From: Candidatus Desantisbacteria bacterium CG1_02_49_89
GTDB taxonomy: Bacteria > Desantisbacteria > UBA1551
Direction of reading: 5' to 3'
DNA: 39,162 bases
Assembly: GCA_001871075.1 (NCBI GenBank)
Contig: MNUP01000075.1
Location: forward strand, 1 to 39,162
Below the pieces are notes generated by a model. The model saw nothing but the letters and a program-made list of their open reading frames with translations, had not been told where the DNA came from and did no database searches. The position numbers were made by a program, and so were the translations under genes. Positions 9,204 through 16,715 of this stretch are shown in pieces (the stretch's first letter is position 1; the number at the start of each line of letters is the position of its first letter).

Positions 9204-10421
9204 ATTTCAGAAAAGGCCGTTATTATCGGGTTGAAAGGACCGGGCAAAGACCTGGAAGAGATCAGGCGTCTTGTAAATTCTGCGGGAGCCTCAATAGCAA
9301 AGGAATTCACGCAGAGCAGGAGAAGAATAGATTCCGCGTATTACGTGGGCAAGGGCAAAGCCCATGAAGCCGCGGCCTTCGCCAGCGGCACAGGATGCAA
9401 TCTTATTATCTTTGATGGCGAGCTTTCCCCGGCTCAGCAGAGAAATCTTGAAGGCGTCTTTGACATGAAGGTCATAGACCGCACACAGCTTATCCTGGAT
9501 ATTTTCGCTCAAAGGGCAAGGACCAGTGAAGGCAAGCTGCAGGTTGAGCTTGCGCAGCTTTCCCACCTTCTCCCGAGGCTTACAGGGCGCGGGGTTGAGC
9601 TTTCCCAGCTTGCGGGAGGCATCGGTACAAGGGGCCCGGGAGAAACCAAGCTTGAATACGACCGCAGGCGCATCAGGAAAAAGATCAACATTCTTCAAAA
9701 AGAAACAGAAAAGATAAGAGAAAGGCGCGCCGCACAGCGCGATAGCAGGCAGTTTCCCGTAATATCGCTTGTCGGATACACGAATGCCGGGAAAAGCACG
9801 CTCCTGAATACGCTCACGAATTCCAGCGTGCTTGTGGATGACAGGCTCTTCGCAACACTTGATCCCACTACAAGAAAGATCCGGCTTCCCATACACCAGG
9901 ACGTGCTCTTATCGGACACCGTGGGATTCATACGCAAGTTGCCTCACCAGCTGATTGTCGCGTTCCGGGCAACGCTGGAAGAAATAAAGGAGGCAGACCT
10001 TCTCCTGCACGTTGTTGACGTAAGTTCGCCCGAGATGGAAAACGAGATGCACGCTGTCAGCACCGTGCTTGAAGAGATCGGGGCGGTTTCACAACCGGTC
10101 ATAACTGTTTTCAACAAGACAGACAAGTGCGGTTCGCGGGAAGCCGTAGAACGGTTGCTGCGCATCGTGCCTGACAGCGTAGCGGTATCCGCGCTTACCG
10201 GAAAAGGGCTCGATATTCTGCTTGACAGGATTATCCATTTCTTCAGCGGCAGGCGGACTCATGTAAAATTTTCCATCCCGTACGATACAGGTATAAAGTT
10301 CCTGCCGGTTTTTTTCGCCAGGGGGGAGATACTGAAAAAGGAATTCGTGAACGGGAGGATAATTATAGAAGGGATTATTGATAATGAAATAGCGAAGAAA
10401 TTTGAACGATACAGAATCTAA
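9204..10421 (+). CDS. hflX: GTPase HflX, probably starting at ATT
   Basis: HflX splits stalled ribosomes and binds 50S subunits. The Gly-rich N-domain (YVGKGKAHEAA), the GGIGTRGPGETKLE linker and the GTPase motifs GYTNAGKST (G1), DTVGFIRKLPHQL (G3) and NKTDK (G4) are all present. The first ordinary start codon is TTG 9231, but it has no Shine-Dalgarno and would remove the family's first beta strand. Upstream in frame, ATT at 9204 gives ISEKAVIIGLKGPG, which restores that strand, and AGGAG (9193-9197) sits 6 nt before it. No ATG, GTG or TTG exists between the in-frame stop at 9192 and 9231. Confidence 0.93.
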   Translation: MSEKAVIIGLKGPGKDLEEIRRLVNSAGASIAKEFTQSRRRIDSAYYVGKGKAHEAAAFASGTGCNLIIFDGELSPAQQRNLEGVFDMKVIDRTQLILDIFAQRARTSEGKLQVELAQLSHLLPRLTGRGVELSQLAGGIGTRGPGETKLEYDRRRIRKKINILQKETEKIRERRAAQRDSRQFPVISLVGYTNAGKSTLLNTLTNSSVLVDDRLFATLDPTTRKIRLPIHQDVLLSDTVGFIRKLPHQLIVAFRATLEEIKEADLLLHVVDVSSPEMENEMHAVSTVLEEIGAVSQPVITVFNKTDKCGSREAVERLLRIVPDSVAVSALTGKGLDILLDRIIHFFSGRRTHVKFSIPYDTGIKFLPVFFARGEILKKEFVNGRIIIEGIIDNEIAKKFERYRI

Positions 10422-10431
10422 CGGAGGAGCC

Positions 10432-10542
10432 ATGGCAAGAAGCAAGTCCAAGCAGCAAAGGAAGAGGCATATTTTCGCCCTCAAGAGAAAGATGAAAGCA
10501 GAAAGAAAGATGATAAGGGGAATAGAGGCGAGCAAAGCGTAA
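10432..10542 (+). CDS. 36-residue highly basic protein, unknown
   Basis: The reading frame starts MARSKSKQQRKRH and ends GIEASKA. About 40% of residues are Lys or Arg. The start has a near-perfect Shine-Dalgarno, CGGAGGAG (10422-10429), 2 nt before the ATG triplet region, and the gene fills the gap between hflX and leuS (10 nt after hflX, 12 nt before leuS). Its size and charge are like small ribosomal proteins (bTHX, bS22/AURKAIP1-type), but I do not recognise it as any of them. Binding to rRNA or tRNA is an inference from charge and neighbours (HflX, LeuS). Confidence 0.7.
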   Translation: MARSKSKQQRKRHIFALKRKMKAERKMIRGIEASKA

Positions 10543-10554
10543 GCATCGGGAGAC

Positions 10555-13044
10555 ATGATGGGCAGCACCGAAGAAACTGACGTCTATCCTTTTAGGCTTG
10601 CAGAAGCCAGGTGGCAGAAATACTGGGATGAACAGGGCCTTTATAATACAAAGACCGATGCTTCAAGAAAAAAGTATTATGTCCTGGAAATGTTCCCGTA
10701 TCCTTCGGCAAAACTGCATGTGGGGCATATGCGCCCTTATTCCATAACCGACGCGATAGCCAGGTTCAAGATAATGCAGGGTTATAACGTGCTGCACCCG
10801 ATCGGCTATGATTCTTTCGGTATGCCCGCTGAAATAGCCGCCGTTGAAAGAAATATCCATCCTTTCGAGTGGACCAGGAAGTGCATAGAAACCATACGCG
10901 GGCAGTTCAGGCGGCTGGGTTATTCTTACGACTGGCGCAGGGAAGTCATCACATGCGATCCCGGATATTACAGGTGGAGCCAGTATTTCTTTTTAAAAAT
11001 GTTTGAAAAGGGCCTTGCGTACAGGAAAAAATCTCCCGCAAACTGGTGCCCGAAATGCAGCACGGTCCTCGCGAACGAGCAGGTAATAGACGGCCGGTGC
11101 TGGAGATGCGGTTCTACCGTCATCCAGAACGAGCTTGAACAATGGTTTTTAAGAATAACATCTTATGCTGACAGGCTCCTTGATTTTTCAAACCTGAACG
11201 ACTGGCCCGAAAGGGTCCTGCTGATGCAGAAAAACTGGATAGGGAGAAGCGAAGGAGTCGAGATCAAATTCAGTGTCCAGTGTCCAGTGTCCAGTGTCCA
11301 GCTGAAAAATAAAGATCTAATGGTATTCACTACAAGGCCGGACACAATTTTCGGAGCAACATATGTCGTGCTTTCGGCCGGCCATCCGCTTGTCAGCGAT
11401 ATCCTTAAGATCAGCGAGAACAGTTTATTAAAGGATTTTATTGCAAGAACAGGGTCAAAGGATATAACAGTAACCACCATGATAGATATGGAAAAAGAGG
11501 GTGTTTTTACGGGTTTTTATGCTATAAATCCCGTAAATAGGGAAAAAATACCTATCTGGATAGCAAATTACGTTCTTATGGGATATGGAACCGGAGCGAT
11601 AATGGCGGTTCCCACCCATGACCAGAGAGATTTTGAGTTCGCTAAAAAATATAACCTGCCGATGAGAATTGTTATCCAGGATCCAGGATCCAGCATCCAG
11701 GATCCAGCAGAAATGAAGGAGGCTTATGAGGGCGAGGGAACGCTGGTGAATTCCGGACAGTTCAACGGTATACCGAACCTGCAGGCAATAGAAAAGATAT
11801 CGGACTGGATGGAAAAGGAAAAAATGGGCAGCAGGCAGGTCAACTACCGCCTGCGCGACTGGTGCATTTCACGCCAAAGATACTGGGGCACCCCGATACC
11901 CGTAATATATTGTAAAAAATGCGGTATGGTCCCGGTGCCTGAAAAAGATCTTCCGGTCAGGCTGCCTGAAAAGATCAATATCACGGGTAAGGGCAGTTCT
12001 CCTCTTGCCAGAGCGGAGGATTTCGTTAAATGCAGCTGCCCGAAATGCGGCGGGAGCGCGGAAAGGGAGACAGATACCATGGATACGTTTATCTGCTCAT
12101 CCTGGTATTTTTTACGCTACACCAGCGTTAATTCTGATGACGCCGCATTCCATAAAGAGGATTCGGATTACTGGATGCCGGTGGACCAGTATGTCGGCGG
12201 GGTAGAACATGCCATACTGCATCTTCTTTATTCAAGATTTTTTGTCAAATTCTTAAAAGATATCGGGGAAGTAAAGTGCGAAGAGCCTTTTGTGAACCTG
12301 CTCGCGCACGGAATGGTCGTAAAAGACGGCGCAAAAATATCAAAGTCAAAAGGCAACATTGTTGATCCGGATATTATTATCGACAGATACGGAGCCGATG
12401 TCATGCGCCTGTTCATGCTTTTTGCCGCTCCTCCTGAGCCGGACCTCGAATGGAACGATGAGGGAATAGAAGGCGCAAGCAGGTTTTTAAACAGGGTTTG
12501 GAGGCTTGTAAAGCAGTATCCAGTGTCCCGCCCAGCAAGATTGGCGGGCAAGCCCAGTATCCAGTGTCCAGCAGAAAACGACAAAAAGATACAGAGAAAA
12601 CTGCAACAGACGATAAAAAAAGTAACGGAAGACCTGGAGAGGTTTCATTTCAATACGGCGATCGCAAGCCTGATGGAAATGACTAATCTGATAGGCCAGT
12701 CTCCGTCAAAAGAAGTTCTTGAAAAAATAATCCTGCTGCTCGCGCCGTTCGTCCCGCATTTTAGCGAGGAATGCTGGGCGGTCCTTGGCAACAAACCCAG
12801 CATTTTCGGTATACCCTGGCCGGGTTACGACAAAGACGCCATCAGGGAAGAGGAATCTTTGATAATAGTCCAGGTTGACGGTAAGCTAAGGGATAGGGTG
12901 CCTGTTCCCGCAGGCGCCGTGGAGGAAGACGTAAGGAAGATCGTCCTGGCGCGTGAAAAGGTCAGCAGGTGGCTTGAAAACAGAAAGATCGCGAATATTG
13001 TATTTATCAAAGACAAGCTTCTGAACATAGTAACGTCACAATGA
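10555..13044 (+). CDS. leuS: Leucyl-tRNA synthetase
   Basis: 829 residues, full-length class I synthetase. Visible are the HIGH-type motif LHVGHMRPY, a zinc-binding CPKC...CWRCG insert, the editing (CP1) domain with FTTRPDTIFGATY and MAVPTHDQRDFEFA, and the KMSKS-type loop KISKSKGN. The start is ATG 10555 or the adjacent ATG 10558; GGGAG at 10548-10552 fits the second slightly better. Three surface stretches are encoded by short tandem repeats (11271-11301, 11674-11708, 12514-12571), giving SVQCPVSSVQ, VIQDPGSSIQDPA and YPVS...PSIQCPAE. All motifs remain, so the enzyme is probably active. Its stop overlaps plsY (ATGA). Confidence 0.96.
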   Translation: MMGSTEETDVYPFRLAEARWQKYWDEQGLYNTKTDASRKKYYVLEMFPYPSAKLHVGHMRPYSITDAIARFKIMQGYNVLHPIGYDSFGMPAEIAAVERNIHPFEWTRKCIETIRGQFRRLGYSYDWRREVITCDPGYYRWSQYFFLKMFEKGLAYRKKSPANWCPKCSTVLANEQVIDGRCWRCGSTVIQNELEQWFLRITSYADRLLDFSNLNDWPERVLLMQKNWIGRSEGVEIKFSVQCPVSSVQLKNKDLMVFTTRPDTIFGATYVVLSAGHPLVSDILKISENSLLKDFIARTGSKDITVTTMIDMEKEGVFTGFYAINPVNREKIPIWIANYVLMGYGTGAIMAVPTHDQRDFEFAKKYNLPMRIVIQDPGSSIQDPAEMKEAYEGEGTLVNSGQFNGIPNLQAIEKISDWMEKEKMGSRQVNYRLRDWCISRQRYWGTPIPVIYCKKCGMVPVPEKDLPVRLPEKINITGKGSSPLARAEDFVKCSCPKCGGSAERETDTMDTFICSSWYFLRYTSVNSDDAAFHKEDSDYWMPVDQYVGGVEHAILHLLYSRFFVKFLKDIGEVKCEEPFVNLLAHGMVVKDGAKISKSKGNIVDPDIIIDRYGADVMRLFMLFAAPPEPDLEWNDEGIEGASRFLNRVWRLVKQYPVSRPARLAGKPSIQCPAENDKKIQRKLQQTIKKVTEDLERFHFNTAIASLMEMTNLIGQSPSKEVLEKIILLLAPFVPHFSEECWAVLGNKPSIFGIPWPGYDKDAIREEESLIIVQVDGKLRDRVPVPAGAVEEDVRKIVLAREKVSRWLENRKIANIVFIKDKLLNIVTSQ
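11271..11301 (+). repeat. Heptad array CAGTGTC x4.4 inside leuS
   Basis: Four perfect tandem CAGTGTC units plus CAG. The reading frame passes through, giving SVQCPVSSVQ between strands at the start of the editing domain, just before FTTRPDT. The same heptad, in either orientation, occurs at 12514-12571, 35654-35681 and 35772-35803. Confidence 0.92.
11674..11708 (+). repeat. Heptad array ATCCAGG x5 inside leuS
   Basis: Five in-phase 7-nt units: ATCCAGG, ATCCAGG, ATCCAGC, ATCCAGG, ATCCAGC. It encodes IQDPGSSIQDPA in a loop of the editing domain between MRIV and the EGTLVNSGQFNG motif. The unit shares the core ATCCAG with the CAGTATC arrays. Confidence 0.9.
12514..12571 (+). repeat. Heptad array split by a palindrome inside leuS
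   Basis: CAGTATC CAGTGTC (12514-12527) is followed by a 27-nt element with CCCGCC/GGCGGG arms (12527-12548), then CAGTATC CAGTGTC CAG (12555-12571). The two halves of the array are identical, so the palindrome looks nested in, or duplicated with, the heptads. The frame stays open and encodes a linker before the C-terminal tRNA-binding helices. Confidence 0.88.
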
Positions 13045-13628
13045 ACATTTGCGGGCTCTGCCTGGTCGCAGGCGGTTACATTCTTGGGTCAGTATCCCCT
13101 TCATATATTTTCTATAGGAAAAAAAGAGGAGGGGATATTAGGGAAGCAGGAGACGGGAATCCGGGGGCTGCCAATGTAGCGGCATCGTTCGGCAGCGCGC
13201 CCGGTTTTATTATTGCTTTCCTGGATTACTGTAAGGGCATAATTCCTGTATTTGCGGCAAGGATGCTGGGTGTCGGGGATTTTTACCTTATCCTGACAGG
13301 AATAGCAACCGTTGCAGGTCATGATTATTCGATATTTTTGAAATTTAAAGGGGGGAAAGGGACAATGACGTCTCTGGGCGTCCTTTCTTTCTTCCTTCCG
13401 TTTGAGACTGTTCTTGCTTTTTCTGCATGGCTTTTGCTGCATTTCGGTTTAAAGACCAGGTTTATAGGCGCGGTTATAACATTCCTGCTCGTTCCTTTTT
13501 TTACCTGGCTTATTTCCTGCAGGCTGGTCGGGGAGCCTTTGTATTATATCCTGCTCCCTCTTGGCATTCTTGCCCTGTTTTTAACGAGGATGACCGAGAA
13601 TATAGGCAGTTTTTTTAAAAAAAGTTGA
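13041..13628 (+). CDS. plsY: Acyl-phosphate:glycerol-3-phosphate acyltransferase PlsY
   Basis: 195 residues, polytopic inner-membrane enzyme that transfers an acyl group from acyl-phosphate to glycerol-3-phosphate, the first step of phospholipid synthesis. The three PlsY motifs are present: GSVSPSYI near residue 16, GDGNPGAANVA, and the HDYSIFLKFKGGKG loop. The ATG overlaps the leuS stop by 4 nt. Two glycosyltransferase genes acting on lipid or prenyl substrates follow directly, which makes this a lipid-centred segment. Confidence 0.93.
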   Translation: MNICGLCLVAGGYILGSVSPSYIFYRKKRGGDIREAGDGNPGAANVAASFGSAPGFIIAFLDYCKGIIPVFAARMLGVGDFYLILTGIATVAGHDYSIFLKFKGGKGTMTSLGVLSFFLPFETVLAFSAWLLLHFGLKTRFIGAVITFLLVPFFTWLISCRLVGEPLYYILLPLGILALFLTRMTENIGSFFKKS

Positions 13629-13637
13629 GGTCATCCG

Positions 13638-14687
13638 GTGGCATTTCTTCGCAGATACATGCACGTTATTATGCTGGCGATCCTTTCCCTGGCCGTATTT
13701 GTCGTGGTTTCCCGTTCGCTTGAGAATCACGCGAGAAGGGCGGATGAATATATCTACGAAAAAACAGTTCTGTCATTCACGGAATGGTTAAAGCAGCCTG
13801 AACCTTTCCGAAGGGACGTGCTGGACAGATGCTGGAACATCGGGGGGGAGCACCCATCCGTAGTGAAAATAACCTCGGGGATCACATGGATGGCTTGTCA
13901 CGGCCGCATGGGAGATTTAAAATCCCTGCGGCTCGCGACCGCAATTAATTTTTCGCTGCTTATCATGCTTGTTTATATGTTCGCGCGCCAGTTCATGGGC
14001 AGGGCCGTATCTTTGGTTTCGGGAATAATGCTGTTATGCATCCCCGCAGTAACCGAATTCGCGCATTTCGCGGAAATAAATATTAACCTTAGTTTGTTCT
14101 GGGTGCTTGCGGTATTGTTTTTCCTGAAAGGATTACGCGGCAGGAAGGCATGGGTGTGCCTTTCCGGTGTCATGGCGGGTTTTTCCCTGGGCGCAAAGGT
14201 GACCTCTTTGATCATACCAATTTCAATTTTTATCTGGCTTCTTTTGTTCAGCCGTAAAAGGCTGGCGGAGCTTTTTATTCCGTTTTTGATCACCGGGTCT
14301 GTTGCGTTCCTGTTATCGTGGCCTTCTCTCTGGCCGGACCCGGTTACGGGCTTAATAGATCATGCCAGATATCATATGGATGCCGTAGCTGCCGCAAGAG
14401 GCAGGATCTGGCACCTGGCTTTCAGTTCCTTCTTTTCGAATGTGCCAATAGGGATGACGGTGTTATTTATTCTGGGCATTATCAAGACCTTTGCCGATAA
14501 GAACAGTTCCGGATTTTTATGCCTTATAATCATTTTCCTGCTTCTCGGAATATTTTCAGCCGCTGGTATTGATTCTGATGGTATAAGGTATTTTCTTCCG
14601 GCAATACCGTTCTTCTGCGCGATATGCGCAACAGGGCTTGAATTTATCGTCAAACCAGTAATAAAAACAAACGTGATATATGTCTAA
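13638..14687 (+). CDS. Membrane glycosyltransferase, GT39/ArnT-like (GT-C fold)
   Basis: 349 residues with about nine membrane helices. The first loop carries the acidic pair DE (ADEYIYEK) and then GGEHPSVVKI, matching the D-E ... H-P-P layout of dolichyl/undecaprenyl-phosphate-sugar transferases of the PMT/ArnT type. These use lipid-linked sugars outside the inner membrane. Sugar and acceptor cannot be assigned. The GTG start has GAGGT 6 nt upstream. The 3' end overlaps the next gene by 8 nt. At 349 residues it is shorter than ArnT and may lack the C-terminal periplasmic domain. Confidence 0.72.
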   Translation: MAFLRRYMHVIMLAILSLAVFVVVSRSLENHARRADEYIYEKTVLSFTEWLKQPEPFRRDVLDRCWNIGGEHPSVVKITSGITWMACHGRMGDLKSLRLATAINFSLLIMLVYMFARQFMGRAVSLVSGIMLLCIPAVTEFAHFAEININLSLFWVLAVLFFLKGLRGRKAWVCLSGVMAGFSLGAKVTSLIIPISIFIWLLLFSRKRLAELFIPFLITGSVAFLLSWPSLWPDPVTGLIDHARYHMDAVAAARGRIWHLAFSSFFSNVPIGMTVLFILGIIKTFADKNSSGFLCLIIIFLLLGIFSAAGIDSDGIRYFLPAIPFFCAICATGLEFIVKPVIKTNVIYV

Positions 14688-16044
14688 AGGAAAAATCCTG
14701 CTCCTTGCTTCTTTCATAGGCTCGGGCCATAAGAAGGCCGCGGAAGCCGTTGAACTCGCGCTGAAGGAAAAATCCGGCAGCATTGATGTCAAGCTTGTGA
14801 ATTTTTTTGAGTTCGCGAGCCCGGGAGTATCAAAGGCCATAAGCAACCTTTATTTTAAGCTACTTCACTCAAACCCAAGGACATGGGGTTATCTTTATGA
14901 CCCGCGCGAAGGTAAGGCCAGGGTTGCGGAACTGATGGGCATAAGGGGCCTTTGGGAAGGCGCAAGGATGAAAAGGTCCTTTGAGATCGGTTTTGACAAG
15001 GAAGTGGAAAAGGACCTTTCGGAGGCTTTAAGCGATGTTTCCACGGGAGCCATGGGCATGAGAGAGCTGCTTGAGTTCCTGGGGGCTAAGCCGGAGATAG
15101 CTGAAAAGATATATGACGAGAAGAACGATAGGTTTTTATTCCCTTATTCCCTTATCGGCAGGAAGATCAGGCTTTTAAGGAAACTTGGTAGTTTCCTTTA
15201 TACCAGGATGAAGCAGCTGCTGCTGGAGTATGACCCCGGGGCAGTGGTATGCACGCAGGTCCTGCCCTGCATGTTCGTTGACAGGATAAAAGCCAGGGAA
15301 GGGCTGAAAGTCCCCCTTATAGCGGTCCTGACGGATTTCGGCCTTCATTCATACTGGTGCAAACCCAACGTAGATGCTTTTGTTGTTCCGTGCCCTGAAG
15401 TGGCAGAAATGCTTTCAGCCAAAGGCGTGGTGAAGGAGCACACGCATGATTTCGGCATACCGATAGACAGGAAATTCATATCCCGTAAGAACAAGCTGGA
15501 AATGAGGGAGAAACTCGGTTTTAACCCGCAGCTCTTCACGGTGCTGATTATGGGCGGGGGCACAGGATTCCTGGTTGACCTGTCAGCAGCCGTGAGAATG
15601 TGGGAAAAGGAAGGTCTTCCTTTCCAGCTGGCTGTGATCGCGGGGGAAAACGAAGAGTTGAAAATCAGACTTGAAGACCTGCGCCTTAAGATGAAGATCC
15701 CGGTCTTCATTTACAGCTTTATAAACAACGTCGAAGAGCTTATGGCCGCGTCAGACATTATCATAACAAAACCCGGAGGGCTGAGCATTACGGAATCTAT
15801 GATATCCTATCTTCCTATGGTCCTGGTCAAAGTTATACAGGGCCAGGAAGAGAACAATTTGCGATATCTCCTGAAGAAAAGAGCCGCGGTTGATGCGGGA
15901 ACAGGAAGAAAAATAGGCAGGATCGTCAGAGACCTTTACAAAAGTCCCGAGGAGCTCAGCGGGCTGTGGCGCAGGGCAAGAGGCCTGGTCAACGCGGATT
16001 CGGCTTCAAAGATAGCAGATCTGATACTTTCGTATCTTGGTTGA
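14680..16044 (+). CDS. MGDG synthase/UgtP-like diacylglycerol glycosyltransferase
   Basis: 454 residues, GT28-like GT-B fold. The N-terminal MGDG-synthase domain starts KILLLASFIGSGHKKAAEAVE, with the conserved GSGHxxAA motif. The C-terminal UDP-sugar-binding half has VLIMGGGTGF, AGENEEL and ITKPGGLSITESM. Relatives transfer glucose or galactose from UDP-sugar to diacylglycerol. Residues about 78-160 (from REGKARVAELMG to YSLIGRKIR) look like an extra helical insert compared with the roughly 380-residue UgtP. It overlaps the preceding glycosyltransferase by 8 nt and lies close to plsY, so a glycolipid role is likely. Confidence 0.85.
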   Translation: MSKGKILLLASFIGSGHKKAAEAVELALKEKSGSIDVKLVNFFEFASPGVSKAISNLYFKLLHSNPRTWGYLYDPREGKARVAELMGIRGLWEGARMKRSFEIGFDKEVEKDLSEALSDVSTGAMGMRELLEFLGAKPEIAEKIYDEKNDRFLFPYSLIGRKIRLLRKLGSFLYTRMKQLLLEYDPGAVVCTQVLPCMFVDRIKAREGLKVPLIAVLTDFGLHSYWCKPNVDAFVVPCPEVAEMLSAKGVVKEHTHDFGIPIDRKFISRKNKLEMREKLGFNPQLFTVLIMGGGTGFLVDLSAAVRMWEKEGLPFQLAVIAGENEELKIRLEDLRLKMKIPVFIYSFINNVEELMAASDIIITKPGGLSITESMISYLPMVLVKVIQGQEENNLRYLLKKRAAVDAGTGRKIGRIVRDLYKSPEELSGLWRRARGLVNADSASKIADLILSYLG

Positions 16045-16052
16045 AAGCAAAG

Positions 16053-16715
16053 ATGTTCAGCAAAAGAGACCAGATAATCCTTCTGTTCCTGATAACGGCC
16101 GTGGTTGCCGGCGTTGCCGTAATGCTCATAAGGGATTACAGGCAAGGTATTTCTTATGACGGTTCTTCCAGAGTGGAAGTTCTTTTCACAGGCAGGATCA
16201 TAAGGCCGGGCCTTTACACGGTCCAGGTCCAAGATACCTTCGGAGAGATCCTGAGATCATCAGGCGCCGCAAAGGGCCTGCGAGGAGAAATAAAGGTTGA
16301 CGCTGTTGAGCCCGGCGACCAGGCATACGCGGCTGTAAACATTAACAAGGCAACGCTCCGGGAGCTTGAATCCCTGCCAGGGATCGGCCCAAAGCTCGCG
16401 CAGGACATTATTTTATATAGAGGCAAAAACGGATTTTTTTCTGACAAGGAACAATTGATGAGAGTAAAGGGGATCGGGCCTGCCAAATTCAACAGGATAA
16501 AGGAATTCATAACGCTGAACGACGAAACAGAAGGCCCGGTGCCAAAAACCATAAGACTGCTGGTAGGGGATTCAGGCAGTGTTTTGTGCGTCAGCCCTGA
16601 CTCGGGAATGCTGGTTTTGCTTGAATGCGGGGATCTGTTTTCAAACGAGGACATGGCGTCAAGAACGCAGAAACAGGACGGAGTTCCTTTAAGGCTGAGG
16701 ATGGACGTGAGATGA
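16053..16715 (+). CDS. Membrane-anchored ComEA-like helix-hairpin-helix protein
   Basis: 220 residues from ATG 16053 (TTG 16041, overlapping the previous stop, is an alternative). One membrane helix (about 7-27) comes first. An SLBB-like segment follows (VLFTGRIIRPGLYTVQVQDTFGEIL), then the tandem HhH of ComEA: NINKATLRELESLPGIGPK and FFSDKEQLMRVKGIGPAKF. ComEA binds incoming double-stranded DNA at the membrane. A further 60 residues after the HhH domain are not part of ComEA as I know it. No comEC or comF is nearby, so a DNA-uptake role is only inferred. The stop overlaps leuC (ATGA). Confidence 0.82.
   Translation: MFSKRDQIILLFLITAVVAGVAVMLIRDYRQGISYDGSSRVEVLFTGRIIRPGLYTVQVQDTFGEILRSSGAAKGLRGEIKVDAVEPGDQAYAAVNINKATLRELESLPGIGPKLAQDIILYRGKNGFFSDKEQLMRVKGIGPAKFNRIKEFITLNDETEGPVPKTIRLLVGDSGSVLCVSPDSGMLVLLECGDLFSNEDMASRTQKQDGVPLRLRMDVR

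Noticed and set aside
16625-16711. N-terminal extension of leuC
   Set aside because: Overlaps the previous gene and lacks family similarity; ATG 16712 overlaps its stop and gives the normal start.
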